Shown piece after piece: positions 22,879 to 34,356 of a DNA stretch of 64,000 nucleotides (position 1 is its first letter; each line of letters starts with the position of its first letter). The DNA lies in NCBI RefSeq assembly GCF_036884655.1, contig NC_088355.1:21516001-21580000 (forward strand). The letters run 5' to 3'. A model generated the notes under the pieces. It was given only the letters and a program-made list of their open reading frames with translations, had not been told where the DNA came from and did no database searches. This stretch comes from Musa acuminata AAA Group (taxonomy: Eukaryota > Streptophyta > Magnoliopsida > Zingiberales > Musaceae). The position numbers were made by a program, and so were the translations under genes.

Positions 22879-24098
22879 TTGTTGAATCTCGGATTTTGAT
22901 GATAAAATCAATTGATGGGTTAATTGATCTAATCCATATTATTGAGTTAAGTGTGCAGGATTAACTACGATAACCAGAAAACACAAAGCAAGAATACCGG
23001 AGTCAAGATCGATGGACGTTTAAGAGTCCGAAGAATCGTCGGAGATGTTGCCGGAACCAACCGAGAAGAAATCGGGAATCTATCAGAATGTTTGAAAGTT
23101 CGCCGAAGAGATCGTCGGAGGTTCACGGAGATCACCGAGAAGGCTCGGCTACTCGTTAAAGTCATCACAAGATCGGGAGCTTGCAGGGAGTCCGTCGGAA
23201 GAAGTTCGTCGGCTCGTCGGAACAAGACTCGACGTTCGGGGTTGAAAACTTGCTTAGGATGTTTTTTTTGTTATGTAGTTCACTTGTAATTAGGATTAGG
23301 ATTAAGAGATAATCCTATATCCTGGTTAGGGGCCAACTGGGCCCAAAGTCAGATTTGGTTTGGGCTAAAATTAAGCCAAACTAGTGAATCGGAGAGCCAG
23401 GCGGTGGCACCGCCTAGCTGGGCGGTAGCACCGCCCAACACCCGAGAGCTGGGTGGTGACACCTCCTGGGCTGGGCGGTTGCACCGTCCAGCACCCGAGC
23501 GCTGGGCGGTGGCACCGCCAGCATCGGGAACATAAGAGAATTCAAATTTTTTGGAGCCCAAATTTGAATCCTCTTGAGGCCTATAAATACCCCTTAAGTC
23601 TCAGCTGAGAACACAACTTTTTGAGCAGCAAGTGATTGAGAGAAAAGTCTTAGAAGAGTCTTTGCCTTTCTTGTTTTCAATTTGCTAGTGTTCACCTCCT
23701 TCTTTCTTGCTGAAAATCTGTAAGAGAGTGAACCGCTTGTAAAAGTTGTAAGAGGGGTATTTACGCTTCCCTTTCAAGAGATTTGCTAGTGGAAGGTGGG
23801 AGCCTCATCGAAGAGGGGCCTCGCAAGTGGATGTAGGTCACTTGACCGAACCACTTTAAAAACGGCGTAATCTCTGGTTTGTATTTCATTACTACTATTT
23901 ACATTACTGCAAACCCTCTTACTTGCTTTATTTCCTCGTTACATTTACTGCACAACTTTGCGAATATGCTTTCAAGTTAAGCACTTCCGATTCCGATTTT
24001 TATCATACGAAAGATTTGTCGAAACCAACGTTTTAAGCCGCTGCACTAATTCACCCCCCCCCCCCCCCCCCCCTCTTAGTGCCGCTCCGATCCTAACA
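22879..24098 (+). repeat. 3' LTR of element G
   Basis: TGTTGAATCTCGG to GATCCTAACA, preceded by the polypurine tract and followed by the GTTGT duplication. It keeps the segment lost from the 5' LTR (about 23615-23760) and carries a C20 run at 24054-24073 where the 5' LTR has CCC. Confidence 0.92.
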
Positions 24099-24417
24099 GT
24101 TGTCCGGCATGTCATTGGTCCCTCGACGCTTCGTCTGATTCTTCGGCGCATTGTCCTCTCCTGCAGCCTATTGCCCAATCAGGCAGTTGACTCCGCAACT
24201 CCGATATCCTTGGCACAATACCCGGTTTCTTGGCCCGATGCCCGAGTCCATGGCCCGAAGCTTTCTGTCGATACGTCGACCGATCCACCGACCCGACGTC
24301 CAATCTTCTGACATGTTCCTCCGGCACAACATGATTTTCCTGCTTTAATTGTCTCATCCTGATCGAAGCATCCTGCGTCACTCAAGTAGTTTCATCATCA
24401 AAATACGAGATTCAACA
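24099..24417 (-). repeat. Remnant of F's 5' LTR (U3 part)
   Basis: It matches 11230-11584 and 15280-15630, ending GAGATTCAACA next to the GAAAA duplication. G's insertion separates it from its continuation at 16496-16510. Confidence 0.8.
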
Positions 24418-25552
24418 GAAAATGCAAAAGGTTCCTTATGCTTTAGTAGTTGTAAGTTTAATGTATGCAATGATATGTACGAGGTCGGACATCGCATATA
24501 CAGTTGGTGTCACTAGCAGATTTCTTGCAAATCTAAGCAAAGAGCACTGAGCAGCAATGAAGTGGATTTTTAGATATCTCAAAGAGAGCTCTAAGGTTTG
24601 TTTAAGCTTTGGAGGTGGACCACCTATATTGACAGGTTACACAAATACAGATATAATAAGAGATATAGATACGAGGAAGTCCACATCAGGTTATGTACTG
24701 ACTTTTGTAGGGGGAGCTGTGTTATGGCAATCCAGATTACAAAGGTGTATTACTCTCTAAGGTTTGTTTAAGCTTTGGAGGTGGACCACCTGTGTTGACA
24801 GGTTACACAAATGCAGATATGATAAGAGATATAGATATGAGGAAGTCCACATCAGGTTATGTACTTACTTTTGTAGGGGGAGTTGTGTTATGGCAATCCA
24901 GATTTCAAAGGTGTATTACTCTCTAAGATTTGTTTAAGCTTTAGAGGTGGACCACCTATGTTGACAGGTTACACAAATGCAGATATAACAAGAGATATAG
25001 ATACAAGGAAGTCCACATTAGGTTATGTACTTTCTTTTGTAGGGGGAGGTGTGTTATGGCAATCCAGATTACAAAGGTGTATTACTCTCTAAGGTTTGTT
25101 TAAGCTTCGAAGGTGGACCACCTGTGTTGATAGGTTACACAAATGCAGATATGACAAGAGATATAGATACGAGGAAGTCCACATCAGGTTATGTACTTAC
25201 TTTTGTAGGAGGAGCTGTGTTATGACAATCCATATTGCAAAGGTGTATTGCTCTCTCCACCATAGAGGCAGAATATTTTGCTGCTATAGAGGTTTACAAA
25301 GAAATGTTATGGATGAAAGAATTCTTATAAGAATTAGAGCTGAAATAAAAAAATTATATGGTGCATTGTGATAGCCAGAGTGCCATCCATTTGTGTAAGA
25401 ACTCAATGTTTCATTCCAAGTCAAAGCATATAGATGTCAGATATCATTGGATTCGAAATGTATTTGAAGAGAAGCAGTTGCAGCTTCAGAAAATAAACAC
25501 AGATGACAACGGAGCAGACATGTTGATAAAGACTTTATTAAAAAAAAGATAA
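24418..25552 (+). pseudogene. Copia A RNase H region, amplified and broken
   Basis: It continues copia A after the F insertion: VVSLMYAMICTRSDIAY-like sequence (24445-24505), then the RNase H core. The core block (GYTNADI..DIDTRKSTSGYVL, ending VLWQSRLQ) occurs four times in tandem (separate entry). Then come EAEYFAAIEVYKEM, CDSQSAIHLCKNSMFHSKSKHIDVRYHWIR and the terminal NGADMLIKTL. Stops and frameshifts abound. Confidence 0.88.
24591..25254 (+). repeat. Four tandem copies of a 166-bp RNase H fragment
   Basis: The start CTAAG(G/A)TTTGTTTAAGCTT recurs at 24591, 24757, 24923 and 25089: an exact 166-bp period, four times, with about 95% or greater similarity by eye. 166 is not a multiple of three, so each unit changes frame. 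The related element B has a single copy (about 30130-30295, minus strand). Confidence 0.93.
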
Positions 25553-25618
25553 GAGATATGTCGATAACTGATCGGCATAACTTCACTTTGATGACTCATG
25601 AGACAACTTCTCTTATGA

Positions 25619-25633
25619 GCTGAAGGGGGAGGT
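25619..25633 (+). other. Polypurine tract of copia A
   Basis: GCTGAAGGGGGAGGT directly before the 3' LTR start at 25634; the plus-strand primer site for reverse transcription. Confidence 0.7.
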
Positions 25634-26250
25634 TGTTAGGTTGACAACCCATATGTTCAGCCTAAGGTGGGCTTTATCAGTCTACAGCCATCCCTTTTGA
25701 CCTAACCCTAGATCAAAAGTTAAGGGGTACAAGGGCTGTGTTTTTTAAGGCAGAAAAAGGATATCAATAAGGTAGAAAACTACATCAACGAGGGGAGATC
25801 TTTGCAGTAGCATCTTAATTAAAAAAGAACAAGAAAAAGTCAGAAAATAAGAGAAAGAAAGGGAAGGAAACAAGGACAACACAGAGAGACTGTTCACAAT
25901 AATCTAAGTAGTGTTCTCATCTCAAGTTAGATCAAATCCATAGTAGATTCTTACTGTGATTACTTAGGAAGAATTTAGATATTATGCACAATGACGTGAT
26001 CTTTGTATCACAGTTAATTTTTTATGATTATTACTAGTTTTGGACAAGAGATTAAGATTTATATATTCATTATTTTTATAGTGGATTATCTCTAATTTGC
26101 CTCATGATTTTTACCCTTCACTTTGAAGGGATTTTCTACGTAAATCTTGGTGTCATATTTGATTGTGATTTCTATTTAATTCTGCTGCGTGTTATGATCT
26201 ATTAGTATTTATTCATATATAAAAGTTTAGTTTCACTTTATATCCTATCA
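25634..26250 (+). repeat. 3' LTR of copia A
   Basis: TGTTAGGTTGACAAC to ATATCCTATCA, 617 bp, matching the 5' LTR at 6500-7084 and B's LTRs on the other strand. Confidence 0.85.
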
Positions 26251-28108
26251 AGTGTATCTTACTATTACTAATATAATTTTGGATAAATCGATATCTATAG
26301 ATAGATTTAAAAAAAAATACAACCAAATACATCCTTCATTTTAGGAAAGAAATAGCTTAATTGATTTTCCATGCCAACACGGTCAGCAAAAGCTTGTTTC
26401 CCTCGAACCCAAAGCTGGAATAAAATCCAATAATGATTTAAGCCACAAGTCGTTGGTTTCACCCACCAAACAGCCGCGTTCATCCGAGCTAATGCTACTT
26501 ACATCCGCGAAGGACTTGTTAAGCCACGCTAATCTCATAGGCCCACATAAACTATTTGATAAAGAGGTCAAAATCCATCATACTAAACATGACATAACAT
26601 TAGTTAACCTACTTACACTTGATTACTAATGGGATCTAATTGGATTTGTTGGGTCGATTCCTCCAATCCCAACTAAACCGAATTAATAATTGGGTCCATC
26701 AATTTATGACTCAATTGTCATCTTTGTTACCTTTTGACGAACGACCAACGATTTGGCTAAACGAGACGATGCATGTTCTTCTGGCCAATCACACCGTGTC
26801 TCTTAAAATGGAAAATGCTAAATAATAAAAAAAAATTATTATTTTTTATTTTTAAATCTATTGTTATTTTTTCATTATTATGCTGGATAACCCATATGGC
26901 CCTTCTTTTTTTATTTTTAATTTATTATTTTTAATAATATAAATTGATATATATATATATATATATATGACTCAATTATTTAGTATTGTTTAGTTCTGAT
27001 ATCAAGATGATATATATATATATATTTATATTTCTAGATAAATTTAACTATTTAAGGGTCATAATTAGTAAATAAACTATTTTTAAAAACCTAAAAATAA
27101 AAAAAAATAATGATCATATATATATTTTAAAATTATTTTAAGTTTTTAAGTACTTTTAAAATAATACATACTACGAGTCAACATACCACGTAAGCAAACT
27201 CTAATGTCTATCTACTCAAATTTGTTAGGAAAAACTTATATACTATTTTTTAAAAATATATTGATTATTTTAGGCACAAAAAAAATCATAAAGGCTTAAG
27301 TGGTCTATGACCAAAATCACATGGACTAAAATAGATTTTTTTTAATTTAAATTATACGTATCAATATATTAATAATTTCTTATGAGTCAACATACCACGT
27401 AAGCATAATCTAACGTTTATTAACTCTAACTTGACGGGAGAGATTTATATATAATATTTTTAAAAATATATGAATTATTTTTTATACGAATAAATCATAA
27501 TGACTTAAGTGATCTATAACCAAAATCATAGAGGCTAAAATGAACATTAACCCTTTATCATTTTTTTATTATTATTTTTAGATCGCATGATTATCACCTG
27601 CGTACTTTATCGTTATTGATGTTTCTCGTTGATTATTGCCCCCTAGTCCATACCCCCCATCGATAGATGCCCCCTAACTCACACTCTCTAACATTGCTAA
27701 GCAACCCTTCAACATTGTCCTCTAAGGAGGAAGAATAATATGAGGAATAAGAGGAGGTGGAAGAAAAAGTAAGAAGGTCCGATAAAGAAGATGAGGAAGA
27801 GAAAGAAAAAGAGAAAATAAAAATATGTTCATCTATAAAAAAATAATTTTAATTTTAAAATATTAATTTTTAAAATAAATTATAAATAGTAAAGAGAAGA
27901 TTATAAATAGTAATCTTCAAGAGAAATCTGATACGAGGGAAGGAGAGGGGGTAGAGGGGCGAGAGTGGGGTGGGAGGGGGGGGTGTCGAGGCCTTGGGGC
28001 AAAAGTGGATGAGGCGGGGGAAGAAGTAGAGGAAGAGAGAGGGGAGAAGGAGTGAAGGGGTAGGAAAGGGAAGTAAGAAGAGGCGGAGGGAGAGGAGAGG
28101 AGAGCAGG

Positions 28109-28139
<31 letters not shown>

Positions 28140-28201
28140 TGTGAAGGAAGAAGGGGGAGGGGAGGGGTGGTTACCCTTCCTCTTGCCCTTCTCCCTCCAA
28201 T
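26251..28201. other. AT-rich intergenic DNA with simple repeats, no gene recognised
   Basis: Short frames only, no domain seen. It holds TA runs near 26949-26968 and 27010-27024 and a diverged two-copy repeat of about 220 bp (starting near 27175 and 27385, both with 'gagtcaacataccacgtaagca' and later 'gtctatgaccaaaatca'-like phrases). The polypurine stretch at 27725-28165 is listed separately. Confidence 0.7.
27725..28165 (+). repeat. Long purine-rich (A/G) stretch with poly-A
   Basis: Some 440 bp in which the plus strand is dominated by A and G (GGAGGAAGAAT..., GGGAGGGGGGGG, GAGGAAGAGAGAGG, GAGAGGAGAGGAG), apart from an AT-rich gap near 27830-27900. A run of about 24 A residues sits near 28110-28133. 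Low complexity; no coding role seen. Confidence 0.85.
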
Positions 28202-28554
28202 GAAAAGTATTTATTGGGATATTTTTAAGTTATACAAATAAAATTTTAAGCAGGCTATATTTTAAATTTAGGAGATGAATATACAATTTTCCTTTTATCC
28301 CTCTGATTTTATTTTTATTATCCAATCATGTTTAATTTTATTTATTACTTAATTTATTAAATAATTCTAAATCAAATCACTAGATGATTGTGTTTATTAT
28401 GCTTATAGCAGAGATAATATCAGTTGAATCATATAATGAAAATATTAAGTATTTCTCATAGATTTAAAATAGTGTTTATGGGTTTCTCGATAATTTCTTA
28501 AACTTTATATTAAATCTTTTTATTTTAATATTTATTATTATTTTTAAATATTAA

Positions 28555-28616
<62 letters not shown>

Positions 28617-29110
28617 GAAAAAATTGTTTTGTGTTTGAAGTATTATGTTTAGGAGGATGCATAAAAAAAGCTAATGGAGGTAAGGACGCTTGGGGATACA
28701 TTAGTTATGGATATATAGAGATGGGTGAGTGGAATTTGTAAGGATTATTAAATAATTTGTGCAAGAAACAAATTTTTTTTTTTTTTTGGGACTTGAGCTT
28801 GATTTGACTAAAGAGATAGTTATTTTTCACCACAGATTAGAAGGATATATTGCATTTGAGTATTTTTTATTTTTTTATATTATATAAATTGGAAGTTTTT
28901 TCACCGTAGGTATAAATTTGGAGTGTTGCTGGGGTTAAGAAATAGTTGTCGATGCACATCACAGAATCAATCCACCTAATAAATAGTTTTTTTTGGAAAC
29001 ATAGGATGATAAAGTTTTTCGAGATGAATTTCAAAATGCATGTTCCTTCGTATCAGTTTCTTGAAGTCGAACGTCATCTACAAAATTAGTATCATAATTA
29101 AGCTATTAAA
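28202..29110 (+). repeat. Segmental duplication, copy 2, part 1
   Basis: It matches 4219-5375 in order, with many small differences and a (TA)n run at 28561-28612 where copy 1 has 'taatatatatacata'. It is cut by copia B, with a TA run (29118-29175) at the junction, and resumes at 52177. Confidence 0.7.

Positions 29111-29117
<7 letters not shown>

Positions 29118-29175
<58 letters not shown>
29118..29175. repeat. (TA)n microsatellite at the edge of copia B
   Basis: About 29 TA units immediately outside B's 3' LTR; it may hide the target-site duplication. Confidence 0.95.
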
Positions 29176-29179
<4 letters not shown>

Positions 29180-29750
29180 ATAAAGAGAAATTAAACTTTT
29201 ATATATGAACAAATACTATCAGCCCATATAATGAAATCACGATTAAATAGAACATCAAGATTTACGTAGAAAACCCCTTCAATGTGAAGGATAAAAATCA
29301 CGGGACAAACTAGAGATAATCCACTATAAAAATAATGAATATACAAATATCAATTTCTTGCCCAAAATCCTAATAACAATCACAAGAGAATAACTGTGAT
29401 ATAAGGATCACGTCACTATGTATAATATCCAAATTCTCCCCCAAGTAATCACAGCTAGAATCTATTATAGATTTGATCTAACTTGAGATAAAAATACTAC
29501 CGGAAGATTGAGAACAATCTCACTACATTGTCCTTGTCTTCTTTCTTTTCTTTTACTTGTTTTCTGTATTTTTCTCCTTCTTTTCTTTGGAATCACGTGG
29601 ATGCAGTATTCTCCTCGTTATAGTTTTTCCTCATCTTTTCGTAGCCCCATATACCCCCATAATATGAATTTAGGGTTTAGAGAAAGGGGGTGGATTGTGG
29701 GCTTTTAAAGCCCACTATGGGCTGAATTTGTTGGGCTATCAGCCCAATAA
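29176..29750 (-). repeat. 3' LTR of copia B
   Basis: On the minus strand it begins TATTGGGCTGATAG (TG changed to TA) after the polypurine tract GAAGGGGGAGG (29752-29763) and ends GATTTCCTTT-like sequence ...TTTATATCA at 29176. It aligns with A's LTRs. Confidence 0.78.
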
Positions 29751-31866
29751 CCTCCCCCTTCAGCCCATAAGGGTGGTTGTCCTAAGACTCCTTAATGTGA
29801 AGTCATACAGACCGGCTATCGGCATGTATCCTATTTTTCTTTTGGTAAGGTCTTTGTCAATATGTTTGCTCCATTGTCATTTGTATGGATTTTTTGAAGC
29901 TGCAATTGCTTCTCTTCAAGTACATTTCGAATCTAGTGGTATCTGACATCTATATAATTTGACTTAGAATGAAAAGTTGGGTTCTTACACAAATGGATGA
30001 CACTCAGGTTGTCATAATACACTATATAGTTTTTCTATTTCGGCCCCAATTCTTGTAAGAATTCTTTCATTCATAACATTTTTTTTAAACCTCTATAGCA
30101 GCAATATATTTTGCGTATGTGGTGGAGAGAGCAATACACATTTGCAATCTGGATTACCATGACATAGCTCCCCCTACAAAAATAAGTACATAACCTGATG
30201 TGGACTTTCTCGTATTTATATCTTTTGTCATATCTGCATCTATGTAACCTATCAACATAGGTGGTCTATCTCTAAAGCTTAAACAAACCTTAGAGCTCCC
30301 TCTGAGATATCTAAAAATCTATTTCACTACTGCCTAGTGCTCTTTACTTGGATTTGCTAGAAATCTACTAGTAACACCAACTGCATATATGATGTCTGGC
30401 CTCGTACATACCATTTCATACATTAAACTTCCAACTACTAAAGTATAAGGAATCTTTTGTATTTTCTCCTTCTCCTCATCACTTGATGGACTCTATTCTG
30501 AGCACAACTTGAAGTGACCTGCAAGAGGAGAATCAACTGGTTTTGCATTGCTCATATTGAACCTTTTCAATACCTTCTCGATATATTTCTCCTGTGATAA
30601 CCAAATCGTATTAGTTTTTCTGTCATGGGAAATCTGCATACATAATATTTGTTTTGCTTGCTTCATGTCCTTCATTGTAATAGATGCACTCAATTCTTTC
30701 TTCAACCTGTCAATTTTAGACATATCTTTCCCAAGAATAAACATGTCATCAACATAAAGTAAGAGAATAATAAAATTCTCACCAAACCATTTGATGTACA
30801 CACAATGATCTGAAGTCGTTCTTTTGTATCCATTTTCCATCGTAAATGAATTAAACTTTTTGTATCACTGTCTTGGAGCTTGCTTTAACCCATACAAGCT
30901 CTTCTTCAACTTACAGATAAAATTCTCTTTACCTTTGACTTTGAAGCCTTTTGGTTGCTCCATATAAATTTTCTCCTCCAAATCATCATGAAGGAAAGTT
31001 GTCTTCACATCTAACTGCTCAACCTCCAAGTCTTGGCTAGAAGCAATACCAAGATCAACACGAATAGAAGATATTTTAACAACAAGAGAAAAAATCTCTT
31101 CAAAGTCAATATCTTTCTTTTGACCAAAGCCTTTCCCAACCAATCTAGCTTTGTACTTTGGTTGAGAATAATATTCTTGAGTCTTCAAAAAACCCACTTA
31201 TTCTTCAAGATCTTTATTCATTCCCTTTGATAGTAACACTAAATCATAAGCGTGGTTCTTCTAAAGAGCATCCATCTCTTCCTACTTAGCAACTAACCAT
31301 TTCTTTTTCTGCTCACTTTCAACTGCTTCTTGGTAACTCTCTAGTTCACCTACATCAGTAAGCATCACATACTCATATGTAGAGTATCTTCTGGAAGGTT
31401 GACGTTATCTAGAAGATCTTCTCAATTGAAGTTCTGCGGGAAGTTGCTCTCCAACTTCTTCTTTCTCAACATGTCCTACCGATAGATCAACATCAGGCTC
31501 TACACCATCTTCCTGCACATCTCCCCCATCACCCTGATATATTGGAGGAGTAATTGGGTCACAATATGCTAATTCTTCCGCAGAAGTCTTGGCTGGTGCC
31601 TTCTTCTTCAAATCCTAAAAGGTTTGATCTTCAAAGAAGACTATATCTCTACTTCTAAATACCTTCTGCTTTTCTGGATCCTAAAGCCTGTAACCAAAAT
31701 GATCATGAAAGTAGCCAAGAAAAATATATTCTTTTGTCTTACCATCCAGCTTGGACCTCTCATTGTTTGGAACATGTGCAAATGCACGACAACCAAACAC
31801 TCTCAAATGTTTGTAGGAAACATCTTTCGTTAACCATACATACTCTGTAACATCACCATCTAGGGC
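29751..31866 (-). pseudogene. Copia B pol, 3' part (reverse transcriptase and RNase H)
   Basis: On the minus strand from 31861: the integrase C-terminal part (matching A at about 9030-9480, including VEPDVDLSVGHVEKEEVGEQLP), then reverse transcriptase (31197-30865: [52 protein letters not shown]; 30840-30493: LLLYVDDMFILGKD, the catalytic YVDD box). A single-copy RNase H remnant follows, down to about 30040. Stops and frameshifts split it. It stops at 31866, where the solo LTR inserted. Confidence 0.87.
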
Positions 31867-32849
31867 TGTTGGGAAATCTTGGGGGCGACATCAGATGTGC
31901 AGCGGAAGAATAAGAAAACAAAATCTCCGATTCCTAAAGAGATGTTCGTCATCGTGCGAAGATTGGTGTGCAAAATCCGCGAAACTGAAAAACTACGTAT
32001 AGAGTAGATTGTATTACCTAGGGAGATCGTATATCCCTGTTTCCTTGCAGATCATTAGGAGAGGGTGAAGGAGGTCAAGTGTCCTCCTCTCTAGCGGTGA
32101 TCCACACAGCAGGGCTGCGACGACGCTCCTCAAAACTCCAAGCCTGCTCTGAGGTAGAGAGGGGAAGGAGAATAAGAGAGGCAAGCAAAGGCTATAGCCT
32201 ATGAGGCTTTGAATCCCTCCTATTTGTAGAGGTCCCCTATCAAACCCTAATGGATCCTCCCCTAGTGGGTATTGGATCTGCATCCAATAACCCAAGCCTT
32301 TTAGATTAGTGGATCTCTATCCAATAATCTCTTATGGGCTCTTATTGGATCTCGTCCATGGGATCCAATAATTCAGGGGCTTATTGGATATCCAATAATT
32401 CAAGGGCTTATTGGATATCCAATAAGACAAGGGCTCCGTCGAATATCTCATATCCGAACCTCTACTCATTGCAATGCCTACCATATGTGTGTGACCTTCT
32501 AGGCCCAATATCGAGCTGGCTGTGAGTTATACCTGTCAGAACTCCTATTACGGACATACTAGGCTACTACGCCGTAGTCCCCAGACGATACAGGAGAATC
32601 CCATCCATTGGACCTGTCTGTCCTCAATTACCGTGTACTTATAGTCCCTCATCCATTTATTATCCCAGAGACTGTATATCGAGCATGGTGCTGTCAGACC
32701 CATACGGTTTCTACTCGAGTCTCACTCTAATCGGATTCTCCCGGGGAACTCTTTCTCTCTTAACCCAAATGACCCTGGCTATGGATTTGTCTGAGCAAGA
32801 ACCCATGAGATATTTCTCTCATGACGCCGAAAGTGGATGATCCTCTATC
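31867..32849 (-). repeat. Solo LTR, left part, with an expanded palindromic repeat
   Basis: It matches D's LTR but is longer, because the 'ggatctgcatccaataagacaagggc' site has grown (about 32290-32420). The palindrome ATTGGATATCCAAT occurs twice, within repeated 'ccaataattcaagggcttattgg'-type units. Confidence 0.85.
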
Positions 32850-34342
32850 TGTTGGGAAATCATAGGGGGCGACATCATATGCGCAGCGGAAGAACAAGAA
32901 AACAAAAATCCCCGATTCCCAAAAGATGTTCATCGTCGTGCGAAGATTGGTGCGCAAAATCCGCAAAAAACACAAAACTGCGTATAGAGATTGTGTTACC
33001 TAGGGAGATCGTATATCCCTGTTTCCTTGCAGATCCTTAGGAGAGGGTGAAGGAGGTCAAGCGTCCTCCTCTCTAGCGGTGATCCACACAGCAGGGTTGC
33101 GACGACGCTCCTCAAAACTCCAGGCCTACTCTGAGGGGAGAGGGAGAGGAGAATAGGAAGGGCAAGCAAAGACTCTAGCCTATGAGGCTGTGAATCCCTC
33201 CTATTTATAGAGATCCCGTGTCAAAACCCTAATGGGTCCTTTCCCTAGTGGGTATTGGATCTGCATCCAATAAGACAAGGGCTCCGTCAGATATCTCATA
33301 TCCGAACCTCTACTCATCGCAATGCCTACCATATGTGTGTGACCCTCTAGGCCCAATATCGAGCTGGCCGTGAGTCATACCTGTCAGAACTCCTTCTAAC
33401 TCAGTGAATTATTATCTCTGTAATAATTCACTCGACTCATCGACTACGGAAGTACTAGGCCACTACGCCGTAGTCCCCAGACGATACAGGGGAATCCAAT
33501 CCATTGGACCTGTCTGTCCTCAGTTACCATGTACCTATAGTCCCTCATCCATCTAATATCTCAGAGACCGTATATCGAGCATGGTGCTGTCAGACCCATA
33601 CGGTTTCTACTCGAGTCTCGCTCTAATCGGATTCTCCCGGAGAACTCTTTCTCTCTCAACCCGAATGACCCTGGCCAGGGATTTGTCTGAGCAAGAACAC
33701 ATGGGATATTCCTCTCATGATACCGAGAGTGGATGATCCTCTATCGACACTCAATAGCCCTCGTAAGGTCGACTACCACTCCCAATGACCAGCTGTACTA
33801 GATCTGGGAACAGCCAAACCTATAAGTCTGGTATCAAAGAGTGGAGCACTCATACAGGACATCCTTGGTGTCTCAAGTCTAAGAACCAGATACACCACTA
33901 GGACTACGGAATCGTTGTCTGACAATAAGGCATCATCAACCATCCAGCATTCCGTAAGCGGATCAATCAGTGAACTCATTCTCCAATGAGTACCTGTACT
34001 GTATCCCTAGTGTCCCTACACGAGCAACTATGAGACCAGCTGCATCCATCATATGGACGGGTATACAGCACACCAGTCTATCCGGTTATCACGATGTCCC
34101 TCTCGAGTAACCTATGACCGGGATTATTTAGGATATGTGTTTAAAGGTGAATCGATCTCATTATCGTGATCTCATCACGATCCGATTCCCATTGCACAAA
34201 TCCAAGGACATCACAATATATATGCATTTATGCAATAGTTATAAAGTGATATACGCCAAAATATAATAAGCAAAAAGATTCTGTATCAAGTCACACGTGC
34301 CATCACTCACGTGATTGGCTTGCTGGGCACTTATGACTAGCA
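32850..34342 (-). repeat. 3' LTR of element D
   Basis: On the minus strand TGCTAGTCATAAG (34342) to GATTTCCCAACA (32850). The only differences from the 5' LTR noticed were near 33290, 33430, 34004 and 34027. Confidence 0.93.
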
Positions 34343-34356
34343 ATCTCCCACTTGAC
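34343..34356 (-). other. Polypurine tract of element D
   Basis: AAGTGGGAGAT on the minus strand, directly before the 3' LTR and just after the pol stop codon (TAG at 34357-34359). E has the same arrangement. Confidence 0.7.

Larger units (their letters stand above)
16511..24098 (+). mobile_element. SIRE-like copia element G, complete in outline, inserted in F
   Basis: The 5-bp duplication GTTGT flanks it (16506-16510 and 24099-24103), and F's LTR sequence reads across the gap (aaccaagttgt|ccggcatg). It has two LTRs (1029 and 1220 bp), a primer binding site, gag-pol in copia order, and a 3' polypurine tract. The gag and the long 3' region point to the SIRE/Maximus lineage. Pol is broken by stops, a frameshift and a deletion, so G cannot move on its own. 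Confidence 0.9.
10425..24417 (-). mobile_element. SIRE-like element F: rearranged, gag-only, inserted in copia A
   Basis: The five bases GAAAA flank it at 10420-10424 and 24418-24422, and copia A's coding sequence continues across the gap, so this is a clean insertion. Reading on the minus strand from 24417: a partial LTR (broken by G), a chimeric LTR piece, a 3' internal region, another partial LTR, a primer binding site, gag, a long 3' non-coding region, a polypurine tract, and a full LTR (11584-10425). No protease, integrase or reverse transcriptase was found. The order LTR-internal-LTR-internal-LTR suggests recombination between two related copies. Confidence 0.72.
6500..26250 (+). mobile_element. 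Copia element A (Tnt1/Tork-like), decayed and split by F and G
   Basis: The LTRs at 6500-7084 and 25634-26250 match each other, and the gag-pol remnant between them reads in copia order (gag, protease, integrase, reverse transcriptase, RNase H). Insertion F (10425-24417) splits it between reverse transcriptase and RNase H. The gag N-terminus (NWM.., LDRK, LWKKLEGLY, EHLNKM) resembles Tnt1-type gag. No target-site duplication is visible at the outer ends (ccttt versus agtgt), so one end may have rearranged. Element B on the other strand belongs to the same family. Confidence 0.82.
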
